The notes beneath the pieces are model-generated. The model was not told where the DNA came from. It saw nothing but the letters and a program-made list of their open reading frames with translations, and searched no databases. From contig NZ_CP029758.2 of assembly GCF_004006395.2 (NCBI RefSeq), positions 992,001 to 1,056,000 of the forward strand: a stretch of 64,000 nucleotides of DNA. Direction: 5' to 3'. Positions 34,501 to 42,267 of this stretch are shown one piece after another. How positions within the stretch are numbered: the first letter of the stretch is position 1; the number at the start of each line of letters is the position of its first letter. This DNA is from Clostridium sp. AWRP. GTDB taxonomy: Bacteria; Bacillota; Clostridia; Clostridiales; Clostridiaceae. A program made the position numbers and the translations under genes.

Positions 34501-35057
34501 CACCAGATGTAAAAACTGTTAGTTCAACAAAAGGAGATTTCTCTGCAACATTGCAGGTAGGTGCAAATACTGACCAGAGCTTGAAGATATCTATTTCAGA
34601 TATGAGATCTGCTGCTCTTGGAATTAGTGGAGATGGTTCTGAAGCTAAAGTAGCAGCTAAAAATGGAAAAGTTGCAAGCTACACTACAGTTTCTGATGTA
34701 ACTGATGGAACTTCTGATGTAAATACAGAGTATGCATTGGATATATCCACAAATGATGGTGGAACTACAGCAAATCAGAAAGCAACAGCAGCAATCAGTG
34801 TGCTTGATGATGCTATAAATGCAGTTTCAACTCAAAGAGCTAAACTTGGTGCTTATCAGAATAGATTAGAGCACACAATTAATAACTTGGGAACTGCTTC
34901 AGAAAACTTAACAACAGCTGAATCAAGAATTAGAGACGTTGATATGGCAAAAGAAATGTCAAATTACTCAAAGAACAATATTTTGTCACAAGCTGCTCAG
35001 GCTATGCTTGCACAAGCTAACCAACAGCCACAACAGGTTCTTCAGTTATTAAGATAA
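31563..35057 (+). CDS. Giant flagellin 2 (1164 aa)
   Basis: The N-terminal D0/D1 domain (IINHNLMANNAIRNMNINSG and QKLSSGLRINSAADDAAGLA) and the C-terminal one (RIRDVDMAKEMSNYSKNNIL, then QQPQQVLQLLR) are nearly identical to those of flagellin 1. About 910 residues of Ala/Thr/Gly/Asp-rich beta-type surface domains lie between, with several similar segments (TTKAAADATAQVVG, KTLTAGDSSIKPLV). This puts it among the giant flagellins. ATG 31563 follows GGGAGGG. It has its own leader and terminator, so it is probably transcribed alone. No cysteines are seen. I see no protease signature of the flagellinolysin kind. Confidence 0.95.
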   Translation: MIINHNLMANNAIRNMNINSGNASKSMQKLSSGLRINSAADDAAGLAISEKMRGQINGLDQASTNAQDGISMIQTGEGALNETTSILQRMKQLATQSANDTNVGDDRSQIQTEMNQLTSEINRIGNTTEFNTQALLKGNTKAAVTTATNVTTDKAGIAGVVTGALSDLDVVKKSVVAQNSTATVQGSRAAATGSVSTMETTASSVVGVKSSATVQGIKIEADSLGDNFDNRTIKIEQGTTNNTASSVNYNAGNNTYTFTIGKDSAGNSLATNTSEMYNQLKSAIDASTDTTNVKGKLVVDEPASTNVAITDVTAQSVMSGNKAETQGTYDFSIKDAFEEKGDSVTVAGKKFVGVIGTANAANGEFKVDNTVGITGGGTDLTDTNVAAMSTLGTSSLSITVGDRVFTINDTKLKTETTVAGLVTDLGNLTSSDGTKLSDIANVVGTAGVGNKLSITSKNAVSKVSMDVTGATADVTAIETALSFDGTSALSNTQENEQAKSLAAAINADTDLAARFGTATVGTGPNASQITLKELAGKTKGVDLTDPIVAGYGTDDKLVVTNAGGQNFKTVAIDAATTKAAADATAQVVGAGGGTNTLTVNAVGAGIAANQFTTTISRNTGTGLSVTYKDGTLNIALGTTAANNTDSNIQTAIQSLGLKDGIDFNKFTATGGTDWNTHNVDAGAFTTASAGFAGGVTAATTGTMGVEVDGGNLKIHLGDTAYKNTAQKIQEAVQKLGVVGYKDGSDWKTIDLSKFTFTAQGNWDTSTTGNSITKGTSTLAGGIQEVKGEYTVNVDTAFAVGDKVVVGGKTLTAGDSSIKPLVAGEFDIAGGDKSAQAANIANALGSDADIQTKYTVTANGNKVTLTEKAASGTDMKTTDVSVKATGTSGQYEMNFGATPAVDGAKFVIDGTEINVSGKPANVGYANGTAIKAAADAATQTNELATAINTNAALKDKYTATVDASTGNLILTQKDTEASATAPDVKTVSSTKGDFSATLQVGANTDQSLKISISDMRSAALGISGDGSEAKVAAKNGKVASYTTVSDVTDGTSDVNTEYALDISTNDGGTTANQKATAAISVLDDAINAVSTQRAKLGAYQNRLEHTINNLGTASENLTTAESRIRDVDMAKEMSNYSKNNILSQAAQAMLAQANQQPQQVLQLLR

Positions 35058-35082
35058 TTTATAAACTTATAGAGATTTATTT

Positions 35083-35113
35083 AAGATCCAGAATTAGTAT
35101 TCTGGATCTTTTT
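35083..35113 (+). terminator. Terminator of flagellin 2
   Basis: AAGATCCAGAAT pairs perfectly with ATTCTGGATCTT across TAGT, followed by TTT. Confidence 0.9.
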
Positions 35114-35170
35114 GAAATATATATTTAACTGACTATAAACTTATTATATGTTATACGAGGAGTGATTTAG

Positions 35171-35746
35171 TTGAAAGGTTTAGATTTAGGAATCTACATT
35201 ATTAGTACTATTTGTGGAATATTCACCGTTAGTTCCTCATTTATAATTGCATATTATCAAAGAAAATTGCAAAAAGAAATATATAAAAATGAACAAGTAT
35301 CTACAATGGTCGAAGACAAAATTAATTTGTTTGATAAGCGATATAATGTGTTTATTGATTACATTTATTTATTTCGACTTGCTCAATTATTAGGTGATGA
35401 TGGAGATTTGGACATTAAGACATTTGAGGAATATACATTTAATAGTGACATGTTTTCATATATAGACATAAATCCATTAAACCATCACAATGATAATTTC
35501 TTAATATTAACTCAAAAATTAAATAGTATTGCAATGGGAGAGTTCTGCTTTCCTGAAGATATTAGTCAATTGATAGCAGATTTTAAAAATAATTTTTATG
35601 GGTACCTTGATAATTATAAAAGTAAAAGCAAATTATATAGATATTCTAAAGAGGAATATGCTGCTAAATTAAGAAATCACGTTGTTTATGTGAATGATAA
35701 TAATATTATTGAAGAGATGAGGAACCTAATTAAGATAAAGGGTTAG
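35171..35746 (+). CDS. Uncharacterised membrane-anchored protein
   Basis: I do not recognise the family. The 191-residue protein has one N-terminal membrane segment (about 6-27, DLGIYIISTICGIFTVSSSF and on), then a Lys-rich stretch (QRKLQKEIYKNE) and a helical cytoplasmic or external domain rich in Asp, Asn and Tyr. It starts at TTG with GAGGAG upstream. It stands alone between the flagellin 2 terminator and a GC-rich structured segment. Such one-TM proteins are often accessory genes near mobile DNA; nothing more can be supported. Confidence 0.6.
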   Translation: MKGLDLGIYIISTICGIFTVSSSFIIAYYQRKLQKEIYKNEQVSTMVEDKINLFDKRYNVFIDYIYLFRLAQLLGDDGDLDIKTFEEYTFNSDMFSYIDINPLNHHNDNFLILTQKLNSIAMGEFCFPEDISQLIADFKNNFYGYLDNYKSKSKLYRYSKEEYAAKLRNHVVYVNDNNIIEEMRNLIKIKG

Positions 35747-35754
35747 CAATCTCA

Positions 35755-35825
35755 GACGAGCTCTCGCAAACACCCTAAGGATGTAGCAACCTAAGTCCCT
35801 TCGCAAGTGCCTAAGGGGTCGTGAA
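35755..35825. other. GC-rich, self-complementary segment before the RAYT gene
   Basis: This ~70-bp stretch is about half G+C inside AT-rich DNA. It contains CCCTT-cgcaagtgcct-AAGGG, GACGA against TCGTG, and two CCTAAG-containing blocks. It starts about 10 nt after the previous stop. It could be the folded end of a RAYT/IS200-type element or a small RNA. The remaining bases to 35920 are AT-rich. Confidence 0.4.
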
Positions 35826-35920
35826 CAAATTGTTAATAAAGAATATAGTCACAATGTGATTAGTTTTGAATAAGAATGGTTATTTTTAAGATATAACATT
35901 ATAGAAGGAAATGTGATATA

Positions 35921-36535
35921 ATGGGAACTCCACAAAGAATTTGGCTTTCATATGCAAGTTATCATATTACAGCAAGAGGAAATCATAGGAATAACATTTT
36001 TAGAGATGAAGAAGATTTTCAAATTTATCTAAAAATTATTGAGGGAACATTTGAATATTACGATTACCAGTATGAACTTATTTGTTATTGTCTCATGACT
36101 AACCACATTCATTTTATGGTAAAAACTAAGGAAAAACATATAAGTTTTTTTATGAGGAGAGTAAATGGTATATATGATCGATACTTTAACAATAAGTATA
36201 ATTATATAGGACATCTGTTTCAGGAAAGATATTACTCAGAATTAATAGAAAATGATGCTCAAGCATTAGAAACTAGCAGATATATTCATCTAAACCCTGT
36301 AAAAGCAAAAATGGTACAGTGTGCCGAGGAATATAAATGGAACAGCTATTCTATGTACATAGGTATGAAGAAAGAGCGTATTATTTGCAGTCAAAGAATA
36401 TTGAACTATTTTAAAGACAAAGATAGAGAATTATATAAAAAATATGTTGAAACTTCAATTGATGGAAAGTTGGCTGCTTTTGACCCATCAAATGAAGAAA
36501 GTAGGAAGACAGAATATGGGAAAATATTAGAATGA
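35921..36535 (+). CDS. REP-associated tyrosine transposase (RAYT, Y1/IS200-like)
   Basis: RAYTs are single-strand transposases that cut and join hairpin-tipped repeats. The 204-residue protein has the start of the fold YHITARGNHRNNIFRDEEDF, the metal-binding HxH in CLMTNHIHFMVKT, and the tyrosine motif ETSRYIHLNPVKAKM, after GHLFQERYYSELIENDA. It is full length and intact. A hairpin-with-T-run repeat follows its stop. It lacks the paired ends of a self-mobile IS200 element that I could recognise. It is a candidate to have spread the 51-bp hairpins between 49.7 and 61.5 kb, although none flanks it. Confidence 0.88.
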   Translation: MGTPQRIWLSYASYHITARGNHRNNIFRDEEDFQIYLKIIEGTFEYYDYQYELICYCLMTNHIHFMVKTKEKHISFFMRRVNGIYDRYFNNKYNYIGHLFQERYYSELIENDAQALETSRYIHLNPVKAKMVQCAEEYKWNSYSMYIGMKKERIICSQRILNYFKDKDRELYKKYVETSIDGKLAAFDPSNEESRKTEYGKILE

Positions 36536-36577
36536 GCATTAATAGCTGGATAAATAGCTGCTGGTGCTTGTTTTTTT
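36534..36577 (+). terminator. Dispersed terminator hairpin, copy 1
   Basis: AGCATTAATAGCT pairs with AGCTGCTGGTGCTT (one mismatch, several G-T), then seven T. It starts at the RAYT stop. Sequence-related copies are at 41111-41152 and 46914-46955. Confidence 0.75.
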
Positions 36578-36620
36578 GTAGGTGCTAGTGCTACAAAGTA
36601 AGGATTAGGGAGTACCTGTA

Positions 36621-36710
36621 GCTGTTCTTTTTTAGTATGCCTAAATGATTATAAAAAGAACAGATGTTTGTATAAAATTAATTTTTTATGACCATAATAA
36701 AAATATAAAT
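36621..36710 (+). promoter_or_regulatory. AAA-gene leader repeat, orphan copy with LexA-like box
   Basis: This ~90-bp segment matches 39797-39884 and, in its second half, 47014-47095. It holds GAACAGATGTTT (36658-36669), which fits the Gram-positive SOS box GAACRNRYGTTY, and ends in GACCATAATAAAAATA. The AAA gene expected next is absent, and a group II intron remnant begins instead. Confidence 0.55.
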
Positions 36711-36711
36711 G

Positions 36712-36865
36712 GTGCGCCCAGCATGGGCGACAACTTGGCGGTGAAAGTCCGCTGTGGACTTGGTAGTTGTAACCACTAGCTGAAGACTTAGAATGTGCTT
36801 TTGAAAACAGTGGAAAAGAATTAAGACTAAGCATGATAATTTAACGTGAGTTCGAATCGTAAAAT
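36712..36865 (+). mobile_element. 5' remnant of a group II intron
   Basis: GTGCGCCCAGCATGGGC is the classic 5' end of a bacterial group II intron, with GCCC/GGGC paired. GGCGGTGAAAGTCCGC and the GTAGTTGTAACC and CTAGCTGAAGACTTAGAATG pieces of domain I follow. Sequence likeness fades after ~36865. No reverse transcriptase frame and no domain V/VI is present, so it is a dead fragment. From there to 37070 the DNA is AT-rich and featureless. Confidence 0.75.
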
Positions 36866-37070
36866 GGAAATATTTAAGGTATAAAAAAGCCAATCAAAAT
36901 GTTTTATTATTATAAGTGATGAAACAAACAAAATAAAACAAAACCATGACGTTTTATGTAATATTTACTAATAGAAGTATTTTATGATGTAGATAATTAT
37001 TGTATACACTGTTCTAGATGCAGTTCTCAAAAAGGTTTTTGTTTATTATATTTGAAAGGAATAAATTGAT

Positions 37071-39401
37071 ATGAAATTAAGCATATGTATGATGGTTAAA
37101 GATGAAGAAAAAAATTTAGAAAGATGTTTAAATAGCTTAAAAACTATAATGAGTACTATAGAGTCAGAATTAATTATAGTTGACACAGGTTCACAAGACA
37201 GGACCATAGAAATAGCAAAACGATATACAGACAAAGTTTACTTACATAAATGGAATAATGATTTTTCCGCAATGAGGAATATTACAATAAATTATGCAGC
37301 TGGGGAATGGATATTTATTATTGATGCAGATGAGGAAGTTTCAAATGAAAATCAATTGATTACTTTTTTAAAATCAGAAAAGTGTAATGAGTATAATACT
37401 GCAATTATGCCTGTTGAAAATTTAAATAGTATAAAGGATAGATACGATTATAGTGTAATACAATCTCCTAGACTTTTTAAAAATGATGGAGAGTTTTATT
37501 ATAAAGGAGTGGTTCATAATTACCCGGTATTTAAAAAGCCTGTAATTGCAATAAATGCTAAGATTGTTCATTATGGATATATTAATGAAGATAAAAATCT
37601 CATGGAAAGAAAATTTTTTAGAACTAGCAAATTGTTAAAATTGGAATTAGAAAAAGATCCAGATAACATTTATTATGGGTTTCAACTTTCTGTTACATAT
37701 AGAATGCATGATGATTGTAAAGATGCACTAAATCAGATTAAAAAAACTTATGAGATTATGAATAAAGGTCATTTTAATAAAAAGGATTTCTTGTATGTTT
37801 ATTATCAGTATGTTATCTGTCTAATGGATTTTAAAAAATATTCTGAAGCAGAAGAAGTTTGCAGGGAAGGATTGAAATTAGATAATAATTATATTGATCT
37901 TGCATTTTATATGGCAAAATCTGAAGCTTTCAGTGAAACTTTTAAGAAATCCATTGAAAGTTATAAGAGATATATTGCTCTGGTCAAGGAATACAATAAC
38001 TCTAAATTGAGGTATAATGTAAATTTAGGACTGTATACTTTAGGTAGAATAGAAGAAGCGTATAATGATCTTGTTGTAGGTTATTATGGGATTGGAATGT
38101 ATGAAAAGTGTTTGGAATATAGCAAATTATTAACTTCAAAGGAATTTATACAAAATAGTATAGGAGCAGTTGTTAGTTCATATATAAAATTAGATAGGTA
38201 TTTGGAACTTAACAAGTATTATGAAGATGTAATAATTCCAAATGGCATACAGTTTGAAAATAAATTTAATTATGTTTTAGAACAATGCATGAATGAATTA
38301 GAAAAAGGCAAGAGAGAACTTTTGATAAAGAGGTTTGCAGGCTATTCTAATTCTTATTCGTATTTAAATAAAATAAGAAGTTCAGAAGCAATAGCTAGTA
38401 ATGGTTTAAAGAAAATTATTATTGATTTTGTAAACAAAATGGATATGAATTTGCAGCCAAATTATTTTGGAGACTTGATATATTATATGCTTAAAGCTGG
38501 TGGAGATATAGGGTCATTGTTGTATAATGTGTGGGATTCTAGACTCAATAAATTTATGGAATATTTAAATGATACACATAAGGATTTATCCAACTTATTA
38601 ATTGAGTATATTAATTTTCATGACGACGTTAACAATTACAATAATGTTAGAATTAATAGATTATTTTGCAGATATGTATTATTAATTGATAACATAGATG
38701 ATAAGAGCTATCAATATATATTTAAAAAATATATAAAATTTGGTATTTCTTATGTGACAACAATATATAGTAAATGGTGTATAGATAATAAAATAGTATA
38801 TGATGTAAAGAATAATGAGGATGCTTTTTTTATTTATTTATATCATGCTCAAAAATGCAGAGATAATAATGATATGAAAGGTTATTACAAATATCTGAGA
38901 ATAGCTTTAGAAACATATACTTATATGAAAAAGGGAATAGAAATTTTAATGCAAAACGAAAAAGTCTTAACAGGCAAAGAAGAAAAAGAATTTGAAAATT
39001 ATAAGACTAAATTAAAACAGAATATTTCAAAGTTAATTGATTGTGGAAAACTTGATAATGCACAATTTTTAATTTCACAATACGAAGATATTGTGAAAAA
39101 TGATATTGAAATATATTCAATGAAAGCAGTAATTTATATGATGCAGCAAAAAAATAGCGAAGCTGAAAAAATTCTTTTAGAAGGACTAAAAGTTGACCCA
39201 GATAATGCAGATATATTATTTAACTTAGCTTACGTTTATGAGATGAATCAAAACTATAATAAAGCAATAGAATACTATAAAACTGCATTTTTGGCATCTG
39301 ATAATAAAGAACTAAAAGAGAATATAAGAAACATTATTAAAAATTTGTTAGAAATTTTGAATTCTAATATAACAGTTGAAGATTTTTTTAAAAGTATATA
39401 A
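37071..39401 (+). CDS. Family 2 glycosyltransferase with TPR tail
   Basis: The first ~230 residues are a GT-A glycosyltransferase: LSICMMVKDEEKNLERCLNS, the nucleotide-sugar part IIVDTGSQDRTIEIA, and the metal-binding D85-A-D87 in WIFIIDADEEVSNE. The rest of the 776 residues is helical with tetratricopeptide-like repeats, clearest at the end (DNADILFNLAYVYEMNQNYN and KAIEYYKTAF). Proteins of this make-up lie near flagellin genes in several clostridia, where they glycosylate flagellin. That role is inferred from position here. The start ATG has TGAAAGGAA upstream. Confidence 0.8.
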   Translation: MKLSICMMVKDEEKNLERCLNSLKTIMSTIESELIIVDTGSQDRTIEIAKRYTDKVYLHKWNNDFSAMRNITINYAAGEWIFIIDADEEVSNENQLITFLKSEKCNEYNTAIMPVENLNSIKDRYDYSVIQSPRLFKNDGEFYYKGVVHNYPVFKKPVIAINAKIVHYGYINEDKNLMERKFFRTSKLLKLELEKDPDNIYYGFQLSVTYRMHDDCKDALNQIKKTYEIMNKGHFNKKDFLYVYYQYVICLMDFKKYSEAEEVCREGLKLDNNYIDLAFYMAKSEAFSETFKKSIESYKRYIALVKEYNNSKLRYNVNLGLYTLGRIEEAYNDLVVGYYGIGMYEKCLEYSKLLTSKEFIQNSIGAVVSSYIKLDRYLELNKYYEDVIIPNGIQFENKFNYVLEQCMNELEKGKRELLIKRFAGYSNSYSYLNKIRSSEAIASNGLKKIIIDFVNKMDMNLQPNYFGDLIYYMLKAGGDIGSLLYNVWDSRLNKFMEYLNDTHKDLSNLLIEYINFHDDVNNYNNVRINRLFCRYVLLIDNIDDKSYQYIFKKYIKFGISYVTTIYSKWCIDNKIVYDVKNNEDAFFIYLYHAQKCRDNNDMKGYYKYLRIALETYTYMKKGIEILMQNEKVLTGKEEKEFENYKTKLKQNISKLIDCGKLDNAQFLISQYEDIVKNDIEIYSMKAVIYMMQQKNSEAEKILLEGLKVDPDNADILFNLAYVYEMNQNYNKAIEYYKTAFLASDNKELKENIRNIIKNLLEILNSNITVEDFFKSI

Positions 39402-39796
39402 GAAAATTCAAATAGTAAAAAATAAAAGATATTGATGCTTTGTGATTTTTATTGCTTATGCTAATCTAATATTAGTTCAAGTGCTCATTTTGTTGTGGAG
39501 GATATTCCTATTTTGTAGGGCAAATAGGGCACAGTTTCCGCCCTACTAATCCTACGAAAAAATAGTAGGGACAATCAAAAACAGCCGTGGATATCGGCAC
39601 TACTGACAGTATTGTCATCTTATTTTTTACAATGTCAGTAATGCTGATATTTATGCCTTCTTATATAACAATATATTTAGAGAGCAGAAAAATAGGCAGA
39701 GAACAAATTGTAATTAGAGTTAAAAATTTAATTAAGCAATGGTGACAGACACCTGTAAAATAATGTAATAATATTTTTAGAACGGTCATTGAATTG
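39402..39796. other. Gap with short hairpins and a possible tiny membrane peptide
   Basis: GTAGGGC and GCCCTAC, and CCTAC and GTAGG, form nested hairpins at about 39516-39570. A GTG-started frame at 39587-39745 encodes 52 residues with one hydrophobic stretch (DSIVILFFTMSVMLIFMPSY) and a basic tail, but it has no clear ribosome binding site. GGTGACAGACACC at 39741-39753 is half of the 51-bp hairpin family. I assign no gene. Confidence 0.35.
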
Positions 39797-39900
39797 GCTG
39801 CTCTTTTTTAGTATATCTAAATGATTATTAAAAGAACAAATGTTTGCATAAAATTGACTTCTTGCGACCATAATAAAAATATGCTATATATAATGGAAAA
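39797..39900 (+). promoter_or_regulatory. AAA-gene leader repeat with LexA-like box, before the truncated AAA gene
   Basis: It is nearly the same as 36621-36708 and contains GAACAAATGTTT (39834-39845). It leads through TAATGGAAAAAT straight into the truncated coding part at 39903; the intact copy at 47028 has the same TAATGGAAAAAT. Confidence 0.55.
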
Positions 39901-39902
39901 AT

Positions 39903-40487
39903 GTGAAGGAAGAAATAGGAACTATGCTGGATAACTATGTACAAAGTAAAGGTGTAGAACTTAATAAAGAGTATTTTTCAGAAAGACTTTACTTTTATAC
40001 TTCGGGATATCCTTTCCTTGTAAGCAAACTTTGCAAAATAATAGACGAGAAAATAATGCAGGAAGGTGAACTTGAGTGGAAAAAAGAATATATGGATAAA
40101 GCTGTAAAGATACTTTTAAATGATGATAATACGAATTTTCAAAGTTTGATTAAAAATATTGAAAACAACAGTAAACTGAAAGAAATGATAAAGAGTTTAA
40201 TTATAGATGGAAATAAAATTAATTACAATATAAGTAATCCAATTATAAATATGGGAATACTTTATGGAATATTTAAAAATGAAGACAATAGCTTGAAAAT
40301 AAATAATAGAATATATGAACAACTGATATATGATTATATGAGTTCATTAATAGAAACATCAACTGATGTTGGATTTTACAATGAAAAGTCAAATTTTATA
40401 AGAGAAGATGGAAACCTTGATGTACAAAAGATACTTTTAAAATTTCAACAATTTATGAAGCATGAGTATTCAGAAAAAAGAATATAA
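39903..40487 (+). pseudogene. AAA-ATPase-like gene lacking its ATP-binding half
   Basis: The 194 codons match residues ~227-415 of the gene at 47182 (for example KEEIGTMLD, ERLYFYTSGYPFLVSKLCKI and FQSLIKNIENN). The first ~225 residues with Walker A and B are deleted, so the shared leader runs directly into KEEIGTM. The C-terminal nuclease part is also missing, as the frame ends at MKHEYSEKRI. No ribosome binding site precedes the GTG. It cannot hydrolyse ATP and is most likely a decayed paralogue. Confidence 0.8.
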
Positions 40488-40597
40488 AGAGTATAGTGGA
40501 AGTCTATTGTTAGATACTCCACTAGGAATTTACATGTTGAATTTGCAATAATGACATGTTAAACTTGTAATGTATATTAGATGTAGGGTGGTGTAAT

Positions 40598-40924
40598 ATG
40601 GATAATGAATTATTAAAGGCATTAGGTAATTTACTTGACGAAAAATTAAAATATATAAATGATGATATTAAAGAAATAAAAAGTGATATTAGTGGGATAA
40701 AAAATGATATTGAACTTATAAGAATACAGCAGAAAGAACATGGTGCTATACTTAGAATACTTGAGGATAAGGCTAATACTAATAAGGCTGAGCATGATAA
40801 ATTAAGTAATGATATGATTCAACTTTCAGGAAAAGTTGAAGATATGAGAAAAGATTTAGCTACAGTTGAGGTAGTAACAGCTAGAAATATGGAAAATATA
40901 GCAAGCTTGAAGATTATAAAATAA
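40598..40924 (+). CDS. Small coiled-coil protein
   Basis: The 108 residues are almost wholly heptad-repeated coiled coil (LGNLLDEKLKYINDDIKEIK, then SDISGIKNDIELIRIQ). It has no membrane segment and no recognised domain; proteins of this look are common and unnamed in Clostridium. AGGGTGG precedes the ATG. Its last codons run into a fragment of an AAA-ATPase-like gene in another frame, so the original C-terminus may have been lost in that junction. Confidence 0.6.
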   Translation: MDNELLKALGNLLDEKLKYINDDIKEIKSDISGIKNDIELIRIQQKEHGAILRILEDKANTNKAEHDKLSNDMIQLSGKVEDMRKDLATVEVVTARNMENIASLKIIK

Positions 40925-41019
40925 ATAATAAAATTTATGAGCAACTTATATATGATTATATGAGTTCGTTAATAGAGACATCAACAGATGTGAGATTTTA
41001 CAATGAAAAGATTAGATGA
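40918..41019 (+). pseudogene. Short fragment of an AAA-ATPase-like gene
   Basis: Read from 40918 the frame gives KINNRIYEQLIYDYMSS-like sequence (here KINNKIYEQLIYDYMSSLIE, then TSTDVRFYNEK). It matches the 3' part of 39903-40487 almost exactly. It overlaps the end of the coiled-coil gene in a different frame. It is a third partial copy of this family within 1.1 kb. Confidence 0.75.
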
Positions 41020-41110
41020 AACAATCAAAAAGGTATATATTAATGAATTTAACGATTTGGAGAAATTACTTAAAAGTACTCCGGGAGTATAAATTCTGGA
41101 AAATGTAAGT

Positions 41111-41152
41111 AGGCATCGATAGCTAGCATATAAGCTGTTGGTGCTTATTTTT
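41111..41152 (+). terminator. Dispersed terminator hairpin, copy 2
   Basis: GGCATCGATAGCT pairs with AGCTGTTGGTGCTT around AGCATATA, followed by ATTTTT. It ends 61 nt before flagellin 3 and insulates it from the AAA remnants. TTGTTA and TAAAAT 17 nt apart (41153 on) could be a sigma-A promoter. Confidence 0.7.
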
Positions 41153-41212
41153 GTTAAATGTAATTATTTATGATAAAATTACAATGTGAGGAAATTGGAG
41201 GGAGGCAGGCAC

Positions 41213-42184
41213 ATGGTAATCAATCATAATATAAATGCAGTAAATGCATTGAGACATATGTCAATAAATACGTCTAAGATGGCAAAAGCTGCTAAGAGAC
41301 TTTCTTCTGGATTAGCCATAAATAGTGCATCGGATAACCCATCAGGTTTGGTAGTATCTGAAAAAATGAAGTCACGAATTATAGGACTAGAGCAGGCATC
41401 AAGAAATGCCCAGGATGATGTTTCTGCTATACAGGTTGCAGATGGTGCATTAGAGGTGACTACTTCAATATTACAAAGAATGAAGCAGTTAGCAACTGAA
41501 GCTGCAAATGGAACATTAAAAGATCAAGATAGAAAAAATATTCAATGCGAAATCAATCAATTAACCTCAGAAATTAACGATATAGGTGACAATACAGAGT
41601 TTAATACTATAAAGCTGTTAAGCTTTGATGGCAAAAAATATAATCAAATTAATCCTCATCCTGTAATTCAAGCTGGAGCTGATTTAGGGCAATGTGATGT
41701 GATCAAAGTAGAGGATATGAAAGCCAAAGCACTAAATATAAGTGGACAATCGGGTGGAAGTGTTACATCAAAGGATGGAAAAGTAACAGCAAAATTTGTA
41801 GAGTCAAATCCAAATGATAAAGATAATGTAGTTACTGATGGAAATGACAATAAAGCTGTAGAGTATGCACTAGATATGACAGATCCTAAAAATGCTAGTG
41901 CTGCTATTAAAATATATAGTGATGCTATAGGAAAGGTATCTTGTTTTAGAGTAGGTTTAGGAGCTCTTCAAAATGTATTACAGTGTAGGATAGATTGTCT
42001 TGGTGATACAGCAAGTAATATATCTGCATCAGAATCTAAAATAGAAGATGCTGATATGGCAAAGGAAATGATAAATTATTCAAGATACAATATTCTTTCT
42101 CAAGCATCGCAGGCAATGCTAGTACAAGCTAATCGTAATTCATCAGAACGGATGTCACAGTTATTAAAGTCTTTTATAATGTAG
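41213..42184 (+). CDS. Divergent small flagellin 3 with five cysteines
   Basis: The 323-residue protein has both conserved flagellin ends (VINHNINAVNALRHMSINTS, RLSSGLAINSASDNPSGLVV; AKEMINYSRYNILSQASQAM) and a short centre, so its length is that of an ordinary small flagellin. It departs from flagellins 1 and 2 in several conserved places: C-terminal CFRVGLGALQNVLQCRIDCL replaces the usual TQRAKLGAYQNRLEHTINNL, and the tail is SERMSQLLKSFIM. Five cysteines are present, which is rare in exported filament proteins. ATG 41213 follows GGAGGGAGG. It is either a specialised minor flagellin or a gene losing constraint. Confidence 0.9.
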   Translation: MVINHNINAVNALRHMSINTSKMAKAAKRLSSGLAINSASDNPSGLVVSEKMKSRIIGLEQASRNAQDDVSAIQVADGALEVTTSILQRMKQLATEAANGTLKDQDRKNIQCEINQLTSEINDIGDNTEFNTIKLLSFDGKKYNQINPHPVIQAGADLGQCDVIKVEDMKAKALNISGQSGGSVTSKDGKVTAKFVESNPNDKDNVVTDGNDNKAVEYALDMTDPKNASAAIKIYSDAIGKVSCFRVGLGALQNVLQCRIDCLGDTASNISASESKIEDADMAKEMINYSRYNILSQASQAMLVQANRNSSERMSQLLKSFIM

Positions 42185-42200
42185 CTTAACTTCTGCACAT

Positions 42201-42267
42201 ATAAAATTTTGACTTAATATAAAAAAATTACGACCTAAATGAATTCACAATTCACAGTTCACAATGC
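42201..42267. repeat. Left part of a palindromic repeat split by the IS element
   Basis: These 67 bp match 22372-22438 base for base except for four differences, including the arm GAATTCACAATTCACAGTTC. The last 8 bp, CACAATGC (42260-42267), are the IS target duplication. The repeat continues at 43754. Confidence 0.9.

Noticed and set aside
31563..35057. Metalloprotease domain (flagellinolysin) in the giant flagellin
   Set aside because: I found no HExxH motif in the central region.
35921..36535. Complete IS200/IS605 element with tnpB
   Set aside because: No tnpB or recognisable element ends are present; the protein has RAYT-type sequence features.
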